38,183 nt of DNA, taken from contig JASJCV010000003.1 of assembly GCA_030065275.1 (NCBI GenBank), positions 1-38,183 on the forward strand, written 5' to 3'. The notes beneath the pieces were generated by a model. It ran no database searches and was not told the DNA's origin. It saw nothing but the letters and a program-made list of their open reading frames with translations. Position 1 is the first letter of the stretch. Each line of letters begins with the position of its first letter. The translations under genes were made by a program, and so were the position numbers. Shown in pieces: positions 1 through 9,570 of the stretch. This DNA comes from Desulfobacterales bacterium (lineage in GTDB: Bacteria > Desulfobacterota > Desulfobacteria > Desulfobacterales > UBA5852).

Positions 1-174
1 GCCGTGCACCGGTCAGGCCGCCAAAGCCATTAAGCCGCTGGCGCTTCTATGCCAGCCAACCCTTTGGCCGTCGGCCGGCAGCCTTCCCCGCCCGGCCTTG
101 CCGCCTCGTTTGCGGCAGTGGTTTCAGGGCGCTCGATCGGCAAGGCCGCGGCACGTGATCCGGCAGGTTCATTC

Positions 175-612
175 TCAGGCCGGGCCCGACACCACCGCCA
201 GGGTGACCATGGCCTTGGCCACCCGCACCTGTTCCTGTTGGTCGTTTTCGCAGAAGACTTCGGATTCTGTAAAAATCAGGCGTCTTCCGGCTTTGAGGAC
301 CCGGGCGCGGCAGTGGAGCCGAATGCCGCGGGCCGCGCGCATCAGACTGATCTTGATATCGGTCGAGAGAACGTAGTGACCGGCCGCCACCAGCGAGGCG
401 CCGGCCGTTCCGGCCGTGTGGTCGGCCACGGTGGTCAGCACCCCGGCATGCACGAAACCGTCCTGCTGCTGGTGGCGTTGATCGAGATCCAACTGCGTCC
501 GACAGTGGCCGGGAGTGACATCGACGAGGGTCATGCCGACCGCGGTAATGAACGGCGCCTGCCGGAAGACGCGGTTGATTTCGGTCTGGTAGTCGGGATT
601 GCGCGGTTTCAC
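175..612 (-). CDS. PaaI-family hotdog-fold thioesterase
   Basis: 145 aa ORF MKPRNPDYQTEINRVFRQAPFITAVGMTLVDV...HQQQDGFVHAGVLTTVADHTAGTAG...; the HGG-like HAG/DHTAG hotdog motifs fit PaaI thioesterases. Confidence 0.88.
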   Translation of the reverse strand: MKPRNPDYQTEINRVFRQAPFITAVGMTLVDVTPGHCRTQLDLDQRHQQQDGFVHAGVLTTVADHTAGTAGASLVAAGHYVLSTDIKISLMRAARGIRLHCRARVLKAGRRLIFTESEVFCENDQQEQVRVAKAMVTLAVVSGPA

Positions 613-840
613 GGGCTCTATCGCTTGTGGGCTTGGTGGTGCGTCGCTGCGGACGCAAATGGGTCCTACCTAAGCGATCGCTCCTCAAATTGCAACCGCA
701 CTTCGGCAGGCCATTGCTTCTCCCGGTGGCACAGCGAGGGCGAACGATCGGTGTGCCTCACCCCCCGGGAACGGTTGCCGAAATCGTGGCCGCCCCGTCT
801 TGACCCACCGGGCTGGCCTAGTCCCCTTCCGGGATGAGCG

Positions 841-2046
841 CTAAAGCAGGCGCCAGAGCGACGCCGCGGGTCGGCCGGCTTTGAAGCGGCCGTACCAGCG
901 GCACAGCGGGAAGAGCAAGACCAGACCCGCCAGCCAGAAGCCCAGCATCGCAACTTGTGACACGCCGGCCGGAACGATCCACCCCATCAGGCCGTAGAGG
1001 TAGAGATGCAGGACGTAGAAGAAGAACGGGCTGCGCCCGAACACTGCCAGCCAGGCCAACCCCTGGCCGCCCCAACGGCTTAGGAGTCCCAGCAGCAGCG
1101 CATTGACGCTCAGGGTCAGAAGAACGAAAGTCAGGCTGGGCGGATATTTGGTGACATTCAGAAAACCGATCCAGCCCACCTGCGGCGGATGGAAATTGCC
1201 GAAGCCCCCGATGCCGCGGAGGATGACAAACCCGGCCAGAAGAATGCCGGCGGCCACCAGGGCCTTGCCGGACAGATCATCCGGGCGCCGAATCGCCCTG
1301 CGCCCCAAGAGGATGCCCAGGCCTGTGATGCCCAGCCAGGGGATCACGGGGTAGAAAACCATGATGAAACCGCTTCTTCCTGGTATCTGCAGCATGCGCA
1401 CCCAGGCTGGATGGTCGACGCCGAAGGCCGCCGGACCGGGAGTGGCCCACGCGGTCGCCATTAGCGCGGTCAGGCTGATGCCCGCCACGGTGGCCGCGGG
1501 CAGACGGATCGCCAACGACCAGATAAGCATGGCCGCACCCAGTGCGAAAAGCACGCCCAGATAAATGGCCAGGCCCTCACCGCTGCCCGGTATCGGTCCG
1601 CCCCGGCCCACGAAGGTTCCGGGCACACCACGGACGAACGCCAGGCCCCAGGCCGGGTTTTCGATCAAAACCTGGGCGGCGACCAGTATCATGCCGCGCA
1701 ACATGAAAAAACGGCGCAGGCGCGCAGGCGGCCAGCCAGCCGAACGGCGGCTTTCGGCCAGCATGGCCATGCCGGCGCCCATCAGTACGAAGAAGCCCGG
1801 CGCACAGATGTGGGTTGCGACCCGCAGGACAAAAGGCAGAGCGTCGGCATAGTCCGGCAGCGAAGTTCCCCAGAATTCGCGTGAATGCATACGGGCAATG
1901 AAATAGCTGGCATGGTCGAGGGCCATCAACACCATGATGGTCCCCCGCAGTTCATCCAACGCGGCGATCCGGCGGGGGGCGGGTGCTGTTGAGGACGGCC
2001 GGACGCCAGGGGGATCGTATGGCCGGGCGCTGCCCATGGGCATCAC
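841..2046 (-). CDS. Multipass membrane protein, DUF1624 / heparan-alpha-glucosaminide N-acetyltransferase-like
   Basis: 401 aa, many hydrophobic helices; RIAALDELRGTIMVLMALDHASYFI and the C-terminal FFFYVLHLYLYG segment are typical of this acyltransferase-like family. Confidence 0.82.
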   Translation of the reverse strand: MMPMGSARPYDPPGVRPSSTAPAPRRIAALDELRGTIMVLMALDHASYFIARMHSREFWGTSLPDYADALPFVLRVATHICAPGFFVLMGAGMAMLAESRRSAGWPPARLRRFFMLRGMILVAAQVLIENPAWGLAFVRGVPGTFVGRGGPIPGSGEGLAIYLGVLFALGAAMLIWSLAIRLPAATVAGISLTALMATAWATPGPAAFGVDHPAWVRMLQIPGRSGFIMVFYPVIPWLGITGLGILLGRRAIRRPDDLSGKALVAAGILLAGFVILRGIGGFGNFHPPQVGWIGFLNVTKYPPSLTFVLLTLSVNALLLGLLSRWGGQGLAWLAVFGRSPFFFYVLHLYLYGLMGWIVPAGVSQVAMLGFWLAGLVLLFPLCRWYGRFKAGRPAASLWRLL

Positions 2047-2412
2047 ACCGGCCGACAGTGGGCCAGCCCCTTGGACGTGCCGTTGAAATGGTGGAGATCA
2101 GAGACCCCGCTGCGCCACGTGCGATTCCACGCGTGGGCCCTGAATCGATCTGCGAAAACGGCCGCCGGGTCGTTCCCGGCCGGCTCTAGGGCCTGTGGGG
2201 GGATCAGCGGGGGGCGCCGGGAAGTGTTGGAAAATGCGCCGTCGGGCGCCTGCCGAGTTGGTTTTGCGCGTGTGGTCATGGTCCGTCCACCGGATTGCAA
2301 GGGTGTGTCCGCTTTGAACCGATTCGATTGCACGGCACCATCCTGGGTCTGACCGACGCCATCCGGCCGGGAAATGATAAAGACTGACCTTCGTGATGCC
2401 GCTTGTCCGGCT

Positions 2413-2883
2413 TCAATCCGGCGGGGGAGGGAGGAGGCCGGCGTAAAGACCCGGGTCGGAACCCGGAATCGGCATGGCCCCGACCGTGCGTCGAAAGAAG
2501 TGTTCCGATTGCACCCAACCCACGACGGCATAAGCATAACCAATGGCATGCATGGCTTCCAGAGCGGCCAGCAGCAATGCCCGGCCCAGCCCCTGGCGTT
2601 GATATGCAGGCGCCACGCCGATGGGGCCCAGCATGCCACGGGCGGTGGCGTCGTAGACGCAGAATCCGGTCAGCGCTTCGGCCTCGTGGGCGATAAAGCA
2701 GCTCACGGGCAGCCGGGAGAAAGTGATCTCGCACTCGGCGGCCCAACCGGCCCCGAACGTGCGGTGCACCCAGGCCGCCACAGCGGTCCGTTCCGACGCC
2801 AGGGCGCGACGCACCACCAGGCTGCCGGGCGGGCGCTGAACGCGATCCGGCAGTGCGTAGAGTTTGACGAGCATGTCGGTCAT
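2413..2883 (-). CDS. GNAT-family N-acetyltransferase
   Basis: From ATG at 2883: MTDMLVKLYALPDRVQ...GMLGPIGVAPAYQRQGLGRALLLAALEAM; contains the acetyl-CoA-binding Q-x-x-G-x-G/A loop. Confidence 0.85.
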   Translation of the reverse strand: MTDMLVKLYALPDRVQRPPGSLVVRRALASERTAVAAWVHRTFGAGWAAECEITFSRLPVSCFIAHEAEALTGFCVYDATARGMLGPIGVAPAYQRQGLGRALLLAALEAMHAIGYAYAVVGWVQSEHFFRRTVGAMPIPGSDPGLYAGLLPPPPD

Positions 2884-2911
2884 GGCGGTCGATGGCTTGC
2901 GCGATAAGCGC

Positions 2912-3202
2912 TCAGTGGTACTGTTCGTTGGTAAAGGCCCGCGAAGCGCGTGCCATGTAGTCTTCCATCGAATTGAAAATGAAGTACTGCTGAACGCTGT
3001 CCCAGGCCAGGGCCGTGCGTACGCCGGCCACCCAATCGTTCGCAGATGCCCCCTCGGCAAAATCGCCGATCAGGAAAGCCCGGCCCCCCTGAACCTCGAA
3101 TACGGCGTTTTCCAAGAGGACGCCGTCGTCGGGCGATCGGCCCATGAGGTAGATCAGGACGATCTTGTCGGTGAAATCGGGAAAGGGCATCATGGTTTCC
3201 AT
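2912..3202 (-). CDS. Small conserved-looking hypothetical protein
   Basis: 96 aa ORF METMMPFPDFTDKIVLIYLMGRSPDDGVLLENAVFEVQGGRAFLIGDFAEG..., globular composition, same strand as the GNAT gene just downstream. Confidence 0.6.
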   Translation of the reverse strand: METMMPFPDFTDKIVLIYLMGRSPDDGVLLENAVFEVQGGRAFLIGDFAEGASANDWVAGVRTALAWDSVQQYFIFNSMEDYMARASRAFTNEQYH

Positions 3203-3729
3203 AGAGGCTCCTGATCTGGCGGTTGGCAGTCGGCCGGCAAAACTGGCGGCAGGCCGCTTGACACCAGGACTCTATGCCATCCCGGCGATGAAGTCCAGAG
3301 GGATCGCTCAGGTCCGCATTTCAGGTTGTCATCGCTGTGGGTCGGTCTTAGGTTGACAATGTCAATAAACACCATGCCTGGATGCGGCCGCTGTAAGTTT
3401 TCCGGCGCCCCATGCCAATCGCTTCCAGTTTAGAACGTTTCACAGCTGCCCTGAAATGTATTGCCGCATCAGAAGCAAGAAGATCAATCATTGAAGCAGC
3501 GGTTCGTTTCGACTGTTGGTCAAGGCTTTTGTTCAATGACGGTGTTCGCCGTTGAGGGTATCGCCGACCAGGCATGATTTTGCTTCCTTAGCACGCGTTC
3601 GGCGACGACATTCGTTTGACCCCTTCGTCAACCAACGCTTCGAGCTGCGCGGTGAATCGCTTGAGCGACGGAAAATCAGCGTGCAACCATGTCCATCAAA
3701 GTTCAATGCCATTGAGAGGAGGGAATCGC

Positions 3730-4416
3730 ATGACAGTCAAGGTCACCTGGTACAGTCACGCCTGTCTGATGATCGACACCGGCGACGCCAAACTGATCGT
3801 GGACCCCTTTCTGACCGGCAACCCGCTGGCCCCGGTCACGGCCGACGAGGTGCCGGCGGATTATATTCTGGTCTCCCACGGACACGGCGATCACGTGGGC
3901 GATACGGTCGCCATTGCCAAGCGCACCGGGGCTACGGTCATATCGAATTTTGAAATCCATAACTGGCTGGTGGGCCAGGGTCTGGAAAAGGTTCATCCCC
4001 AGCACATCGGCGGCGGTTTCGACTTTCCCTGGGGACGGGTCAAACTGACCATCGCCCACCACGGCTCATCGCTGCCGGACGGATCCTACGGCGGCAACCC
4101 CTGCGGTTTTCTTTTCTACATCCAGGGATGCAAGATCTATCATGCCTGCGACACGGGTCTGTTTTACGACATGAAGCTGATCGGGGAGGAAGGCATCGAC
4201 CTGGCCGTTCTGCCCATCGGCGACAATTTCACCATGGGGCCCGAGGACAGCCTGCGGGCCGTGCGTTTGATCGACCCCCGCCAGGTGCTGCCCATCCATT
4301 ACGACACGTTCGATGTCATCCAGCAGGATGCGGCCGCCTGGAAAACCCGCGTCGAGGACCAAACGGCGGCCCGGGTGGCGCTTCTCAAGCCCGGCGAGAC
4401 GCTGGATCTCTTCTGA
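3730..4416 (+). CDS. Metal-dependent hydrolase, UPF0173 family (metallo-beta-lactamase fold)
   Basis: MTVKVTWYSHACLMIDTGDAKLIVDPFLTGNP...ILVSHGHGDHVGDTVAIAKRTGA; HGHGDH motif; ATG preceded by a GAGAGGAGGG-like SD. Confidence 0.93.
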   Translation: MTVKVTWYSHACLMIDTGDAKLIVDPFLTGNPLAPVTADEVPADYILVSHGHGDHVGDTVAIAKRTGATVISNFEIHNWLVGQGLEKVHPQHIGGGFDFPWGRVKLTIAHHGSSLPDGSYGGNPCGFLFYIQGCKIYHACDTGLFYDMKLIGEEGIDLAVLPIGDNFTMGPEDSLRAVRLIDPRQVLPIHYDTFDVIQQDAAAWKTRVEDQTAARVALLKPGETLDLF

Positions 4417-4639
4417 GCAGCGGCCTGCCGACGGCAGGGATCGACGCCTTGATATTTGTCCGGCCTTCTGATTTATAGGATTGGGCGCATCGGCGACCTG
4501 ACCCCGTCCCATCGGGATCATTGTGTTTTTTCCGGGTGATCCATGTGGCGGCGGGTGCGTTCCATGCGAACTTCGACAACGCGGCTCATCATTTCGTCTG
4601 CAATCCTGATGAGCCGCATCAGAAAGGACAGATCAGCTC

Positions 4640-5641
4640 ATGGGAACGACGACGGCGGCCATTACGGGGGTTAACGCCTGGGTGCCGGATGATGTGCTGA
4701 CCAATGCCGAACTGGCCACCATGGTGGATACGAGCGACGAATGGATCACCACCCGCACGGGCATCAAGGAACGGCACATTCTCAAAGGTAAGGACCAGGG
4801 GACTTCGGTGATCGGCATCGAAGCCGTCAGAGGGCTTCTGGCCAAAACCGGCACCGATCCCGGTGAAATCGACCTGTTGATCTGCGCCACCACCACGCCG
4901 GACATGCTGTTCCCGGCCACGGGCAATATCATCACCAACGCCGTGGGCGCGGTCAATGCCTTCAGCTACGATCTGCAAGCCGGATGCTCCGGCTTTCTCT
5001 TCGCCCTGACCACGGCGGCCCAGTATATCGTCACGGGTCACTGCCGCAAGGCGGTCGTGGTGGGGGCGGACAAGATGTCCGCGATCATCGATTACCAGGA
5101 CCGCGCCACCTGCATCATCTTCGGCGACGGTGGCGGGGCGGTTTTGCTGGAGCCTTCGGGTGAGGCGTTGGGGGTGCGTGACGCCCTGCTGCGTTCGGAC
5201 GGCTCCGGTGAACCCTACCTGCACATGAAAGCCGGCGGCAGCCGGCGCCCGCCATCTATGACCACTGTCGAGGCCCGCGAGCACTATGTCTACCAGGAAG
5301 GCTCCACCGTATTCAAGTTCGCGGTAAAGAACATGGCCCAGGCGGCCTACGAAATCATGACCCGCAACGGCCTGAGCGCCGAAGACGTGGCCTATCTGGT
5401 GCCCCACCAGGCCAACAAGCGCATCATCGACGCCACAGCCGAGAAGATGGGCCTCGGTCCTGAGAAGGTCATGCTCAACATCCACAGATATGGCAACACC
5501 ACCAGCGGCACGATTCCTCTCTGCCTACACGATTACGAGAAGCAGCTACGCCGGGGGGACCATCTCGTCCTGGCGGCCTTCGGGGCCGGTTTTACATGGG
5601 GGGCCGTGTATCTGCGTTGGTCTTACGACAGCGCGCAGTGA
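4640..5641 (+). CDS. fabH: Beta-ketoacyl-ACP synthase III
   Basis: 333 aa; DEWITTRTGIKERHI, LQAGCSGFLFAL (active-site Cys), VPHQANKRIIDA, HRYGNTTSGTIPL are FabH signatures. Confidence 0.95.
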   Translation: MGTTTAAITGVNAWVPDDVLTNAELATMVDTSDEWITTRTGIKERHILKGKDQGTSVIGIEAVRGLLAKTGTDPGEIDLLICATTTPDMLFPATGNIITNAVGAVNAFSYDLQAGCSGFLFALTTAAQYIVTGHCRKAVVVGADKMSAIIDYQDRATCIIFGDGGGAVLLEPSGEALGVRDALLRSDGSGEPYLHMKAGGSRRPPSMTTVEAREHYVYQEGSTVFKFAVKNMAQAAYEIMTRNGLSAEDVAYLVPHQANKRIIDATAEKMGLGPEKVMLNIHRYGNTTSGTIPLCLHDYEKQLRRGDHLVLAAFGAGFTWGAVYLRWSYDSAQ

Positions 5642-5748
5642 AAGGGCTTGGTGACAGGATTATCCGATGTTCGATCCATCCGCGTGCGGCAGGAACACCG
5701 CGGCAATCGGGCGGCGCCGCTGGTGGAAGCTTGTATCGCCCGGCCGGC

Positions 5749-6042
5749 CTACCATTCACTCCGGGCGACTTCGTGCACCCTGGAATCCTTTCCCAGTCTT
5801 ACGGTAACACGGTCGCCGACCATCAGGCCCTTCAACCGCTCCGGATCGATACCATAGATCACGACGACCGACCCTTGGCTTTGGCTCAAGAGCAGATCGC
5901 CGGTGATCGGGCTGATGGTCAGAATGGTCCCCTCGACCAGGCGTTCCGGAGGATTATCGGCCGGCACCGGCCCGGCGGCGATCGCGCCTAACGCGATCAG
6001 CAAAATGACGACCACCCAGATGGGGATTCTCAGCCTTTTCAT
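5749..6042 (-). CDS. Small exported protein with N-terminal signal/anchor, unknown function
   Basis: 97 aa MKRLRIPIWVVVILLIALGAIAAGPVPADNPPERLVEGTILTISPITGDLLLSQSQGSVVVIYG...; SD-like GGAGGG upstream of ATG; overlaps the receiver gene by 89 bp. Confidence 0.65.
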   Translation of the reverse strand: MKRLRIPIWVVVILLIALGAIAAGPVPADNPPERLVEGTILTISPITGDLLLSQSQGSVVVIYGIDPERLKGLMVGDRVTVRLGKDSRVHEVARSEW

Positions 6043-6511
6043 AGATACCCTCCACTTTGAACTTGGCCCGATGCAATGATTCCCGGAAGCGCTGCGTCCT
6101 GGCCGTCGGCGTTTTGCAGGGCGCCGGGCGCTCTCCGGGCGGGCAGGCCTCGAGCAGGGCCACTTCCTGAACGGCCCTCAAAAAAGCCGTACGCGTAAAC
6201 GGTTTGTGAAGCACGCCCACCGGATGGCAGCGCTGCTCCATCTTGAGGCTGGCCAGATAGGGCGCTGAATTGCCGGTTATATAGAGGGTTCGCACCATGG
6301 GCGCGTGGCGCCTGATGGCGTGCATCATTGCGATCCCGTCCTGCCAGGGCATTTCGATATCGGTGACCACCAGGTCCGGACGCATGTTCAGAAATTGGTT
6401 GTAACCGAGAACACCATTGCTGGCGATGAACACTTCATGGTTTTCCTGGGATAGAATCGCTTCGATAACGGAAAGAATAACGGTGTTGTCGTCAACGATT
6501 AGAATCTTCAT
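5954..6511 (-). CDS. Single-domain response regulator receiver protein with C-terminal tail
   Basis: MKILIVDDNTVILSVIEAILSQENHEVFIASNG...PDLVVTDIEMPWQDGIAMM...LYITGN...VLHKPF: D/D, Asp, T, K receiver residues; SD AAAGGAG upstream. Confidence 0.88.
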   Translation of the reverse strand: MKILIVDDNTVILSVIEAILSQENHEVFIASNGVLGYNQFLNMRPDLVVTDIEMPWQDGIAMMHAIRRHAPMVRTLYITGNSAPYLASLKMEQRCHPVGVLHKPFTRTAFLRAVQEVALLEACPPGERPAPCKTPTARTQRFRESLHRAKFKVEGIYEKAENPHLGGRHFADRVRRDRRRAGAGR

Positions 6512-6574
6512 AACCGGGCTCCTTTCGAGCAGACAAAAAGGTTGGCCGTTCCCTGCATTTCCATTTTGTTATTC

Positions 6575-6590
6575 AGCAAATTATGTGCCG
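6575..6590 (-). promoter_or_regulatory. Sigma-54 (-24/-12) promoter upstream of the receiver gene
   Basis: Minus strand reads CGGCAC-ATAAT-TTGCT (consensus TGGCAC-N5-TTGCW), about 65 bp upstream of the ATG at 6511. Confidence 0.7.
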
Positions 6591-7084
6591 TTTTTGCAAC
6601 AATCTGAAATCATTATTTATATTGACTTTGTTGCGGCAAATAAGGTGTTCAAATTGATTGAAAAACCCTTCAAATGGAGGGCGGCTATCATGCCAAAATT
6701 TCTATAAGACATAGAAATAATTCAGTATATTTGAATATGCATGGATTAGTCTGCATGGGGCGTACGATTAAATGCACGCCTCATGCTGGAGTGGTTGGCA
6801 TTTCGGTCGCCGAGGGATGCCGATACCGGCATGCCGATCGTCGATTGAGGACCTCCAGCCCAAACCTTCTTCCATATCGGTAGGTTGTATGCGCCTCGCC
6901 AAAAAGCCGCCGAAGCGATCCGAAGCCCCCGGCCGGCGACTTCCTCAAGGCATCCGTCACAGCGCTGCGGCCCGCCGCGCTTGGAAACCTGTAGGGCCAA
7001 GCCTGCAGTGCCTCAAACCGTCCAAACACCCAATAAATCAAAATATACTAATGATTATAATGATTTAAATTGGATCCAGCCCTT

Positions 7085-7100
7085 TGGCACCCTCTTTGCT
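7085..7100 (+). promoter_or_regulatory. Sigma-54 (-24/-12) promoter upstream of the small exported protein gene
   Basis: TGGCAC-CCTCT-TTGCT, a complete match to TGGCAC-N5-TTGCW, 125 bp upstream of the ATG at 7225. Confidence 0.82.
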
Positions 7101-7224
7101 CTACTCTATTGGCGTTCGAGACGGGACGCCTGGGGGCCTGTTCAGACAATCCCGGGAAGTGAGCGGTCCACGGCAGGATTCCGTCGGTACTCCAGACAAC
7201 GAAATATATACAAAGGAGGTCGAA

Positions 7225-7524
7225 ATGGGTAACTTCATGAAAGCATTAGTGGTGCTCTTGGCCCTGGGTTTGGTGGCGACATGGTCCGTATGGGCCAGCG
7301 ATCAGGTCAGCCAGGGGGAAGCCGTTGAAGTCACCGGCACCGTGCTCGAGAACGGTCAGCTGCAGGATGATACTGGACAGACGCATATGCTCGCGAAGGA
7401 TGAAGAGACAATGGAGTTGATGAGCCATGTGGGCGCCAAGGTTCAGATCAAAGGTACGCTGATCGAGCAACCCGAGGGCGAACGCGTCATCAAAATTAAA
7501 TCCTACCAGGTGGTAAAACCTTAG
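7225..7524 (+). CDS. Small exported protein, unknown function
   Basis: 99 aa from ATG 7225 with SD AAAGGAGGT: MGNFMKALVVLLALGLVATWSVWASDQVSQGEAVEVTGTVLENGQLQDDTGQTHML...; clear signal peptide. Confidence 0.8.
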   Translation: MGNFMKALVVLLALGLVATWSVWASDQVSQGEAVEVTGTVLENGQLQDDTGQTHMLAKDEETMELMSHVGAKVQIKGTLIEQPEGERVIKIKSYQVVKP

Positions 7525-7602
7525 CCACCTTTCCCATCCGGGATACCCCGGCGGGCGGGGGCTGGCGCCGCGAAGACGGTTCGGCCTCCGCCCGCTGCCA
7601 TT

Positions 7603-9009
7603 TCAGCCGTTACGAAAAGTTTTCGGATCAAGGCCGTGTTTTTTAAGCAGGTTGTAAAAGTCGGCCCGGTATTTGCCCGCCATTTTGGATGCCTGGCTGA
7701 TATTGCCGCGGGTCGATTCCAGTAGCTTGGACAGATAGTTGCGCTCAAAGTCCGCCTTGGCATCCTTGAGCGGCAGGACGGTATTGCCGGCCGGGACCTG
7801 AAACGGATGGCGTAAAATGGCCTGGTCTCGAATCGATGCGCTGTCGGACAGGGCCACGGCACACTCGATCGTATTCTCCAGTTCGCGCACATTACCGGGC
7901 CAGGCGTAGGTCATCAGTTTGCGCATGGCCGCGGCTGAAAAACCCTTGATGTCCTTGGACATGATCCGGGCATACTTCTCCAGAAAGTGCCTGGCCAGCA
8001 GCGGGATATCTTCCCGGCGTTCGCGGAGTGTCGGCAGTTTGATCGGGATCACGTGAATGCGATAGAAGAGATCTTCCCGGAAAGTGCCTTTATGAATTTC
8101 GGTTTCCAGGTGTTTATTGGAGGCCGCGATAATCCGTATATCCACGTTGACCGTCTTGCGGCCGCCAACAGGAAAAAAAGCGCGCTCCTCCAAAACCCGC
8201 AGAAGCTTTACCTGCATGCTCGACGGCATCTCCGAAATTTCATCCAGAAAAAAGGTGCCGCCATGGGCTTCCGCCATCAGGCCCTTGCGGTTGCGGTCGG
8301 CACCGGTGAAAGCCCCCTTTTCGTATCCGAACAATTCGCTTTCGAGCAGCGTTTCAGGTATGGCGGCACAGTTGATGGCCACAAAGGGCCCCTCGCGGCG
8401 TGGGCTGCACATGTGCAGGGTTTTGGCGATCAGTTCCTTGCCCGTCCCGCTCTGGCCCTCGATGTAGACGCTCGATTCGGACTGCGCGGCCTGAGATACC
8501 TGATCCAGGACGCCCTGGATGGCGGCGCTGCGGCCGATGATGTTTTCAAAGCTGTAAGCGTCCTTGACCATGCTGCGCAGGCGATGAACCTCCTGGGACA
8601 GGCGCTGCTGCTCCAGGGCTTTTTCGACCTGTACCAGAAGCTCGCGGCCTTCGAAGGGTTTGGTCAGGTAACCGAAGGCCCCCCGGCGCATGGCGTCGAC
8701 AGCGGTTTGGATGGTGCCGTAGGCTGTCAAGATGATGACCGGGAGGCCGGGATGGACTGCGTGCACGGTTTCCATCAGTTCGATACCGTCGCTATCCCCA
8801 AGCCTGAGGTCCAGCAGCACGAGGTCAAAGGCTTGGGTTTCCAGAAGACGTCGGACGTCGGCGGCGTCCGCCGCCGTGGACACGGTATAGCCTCCTGAAA
8901 GCAGCCGCATCTCGAGCACCTGCAGAATGTTCGGATCGTCATCGACCGCCAGGATGTGACGCCCTGAGCGATCGTTCGTCGATTGGTGTTCGCGAATATT
9001 AGGCATCAT
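7603..9009 (-). CDS. glrR: Sigma-54-dependent response regulator, GlrR/QseF-like (receiver-AAA+-Fis HTH)
   Basis: 468 aa; receiver ILAVDDDPNILQ..., Walker A GQSGTGKE, GAFTGA loop (KGAFTGADRNRKG), C-terminal HTH; ordered after a kinase and a lipoprotein as in glrK-qseG-glrR. Confidence 0.88.
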   Translation of the reverse strand: MMPNIREHQSTNDRSGRHILAVDDDPNILQVLEMRLLSGGYTVSTAADAADVRRLLETQAFDLVLLDLRLGDSDGIELMETVHAVHPGLPVIILTAYGTIQTAVDAMRRGAFGYLTKPFEGRELLVQVEKALEQQRLSQEVHRLRSMVKDAYSFENIIGRSAAIQGVLDQVSQAAQSESSVYIEGQSGTGKELIAKTLHMCSPRREGPFVAINCAAIPETLLESELFGYEKGAFTGADRNRKGLMAEAHGGTFFLDEISEMPSSMQVKLLRVLEERAFFPVGGRKTVNVDIRIIAASNKHLETEIHKGTFREDLFYRIHVIPIKLPTLRERREDIPLLARHFLEKYARIMSKDIKGFSAAAMRKLMTYAWPGNVRELENTIECAVALSDSASIRDQAILRHPFQVPAGNTVLPLKDAKADFERNYLSKLLESTRGNISQASKMAGKYRADFYNLLKKHGLDPKTFRNG

Positions 9010-9045
9010 GTCGCTTTTTGGGTGCCGAAATGGCCACCGGTGATC

Positions 9046-9570
9046 CTATTCCAAAGAAAGGTCAACGGCCTTGAGACGCTCCAGACGTTTTTCCATCCGG
9101 CGCAGATCCGCCTTGCGGGCCTCAATTTCCTGCTGCAGGCGATCGTTGTCGCTCTGCAGCGTTCCACACGCCTCCAGCTGGGCGTTGCGTTCGTCCAGCA
9201 AGCCGATCCAAACGGTCGCGTCGACCGCCAGGGGCGATTCCGGGTGTTCCTCGGCGACCCGCTGAAAGTAATTTCTGGCCGCTGGGAGACTGCGGGCCGG
9301 ATTGCGTTTGTCAGCGGCCACCATGCCGGCAAGATACAGTCTTCGGGGGTCGGCGGGTGCGTCCGCCCGATCCGGAATCGGTGCCAGAAGTTGTGCGGCG
9401 CAGGCGAAATCCTGTAGCCGCCGGCAGGCTTCCACCTGCTCAAACCGGATTTCGATGGGCGAGATCGGCGCCTGATCATGGGCGCAGCCGCCGATGAGGA
9501 AGAATCCCGTCACGCCAACGGCAAGGTGAAACAGAAAGTGCTGCCTTGTCCCAACCGGCTCTCGGCCCAT
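9046..9570 (-). CDS. QseG-like lipoprotein lying between the kinase and regulator genes
   Basis: 174 aa; MGREPVGTRQHFLFHLAVGVTGFFLIGGCAHD lipobox-like sequence, repeat-like helical middle, coiled-coil C-terminus. Start codon uncertain because it overlaps the kinase end by 61 bp. Confidence 0.72.
   Translation of the reverse strand: MGREPVGTRQHFLFHLAVGVTGFFLIGGCAHDQAPISPIEIRFEQVEACRRLQDFACAAQLLAPIPDRADAPADPRRLYLAGMVAADKRNPARSLPAARNYFQRVAEEHPESPLAVDATVWIGLLDERNAQLEACGTLQSDNDRLQQEIEARKADLRRMEKRLERLKAVDLSLE

Noticed and set aside
47-688. 213-aa minus-strand ORF
   Set aside because: Out-of-frame overlap of the PaaI thioesterase; Arg/Pro-rich shadow ORF.
2946-2960. Minus-strand TGGCAC-GCGCT-TCGC as a sigma-54 promoter
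   Set aside because: Inside a coding region and imperfect -12 box (TCGC).
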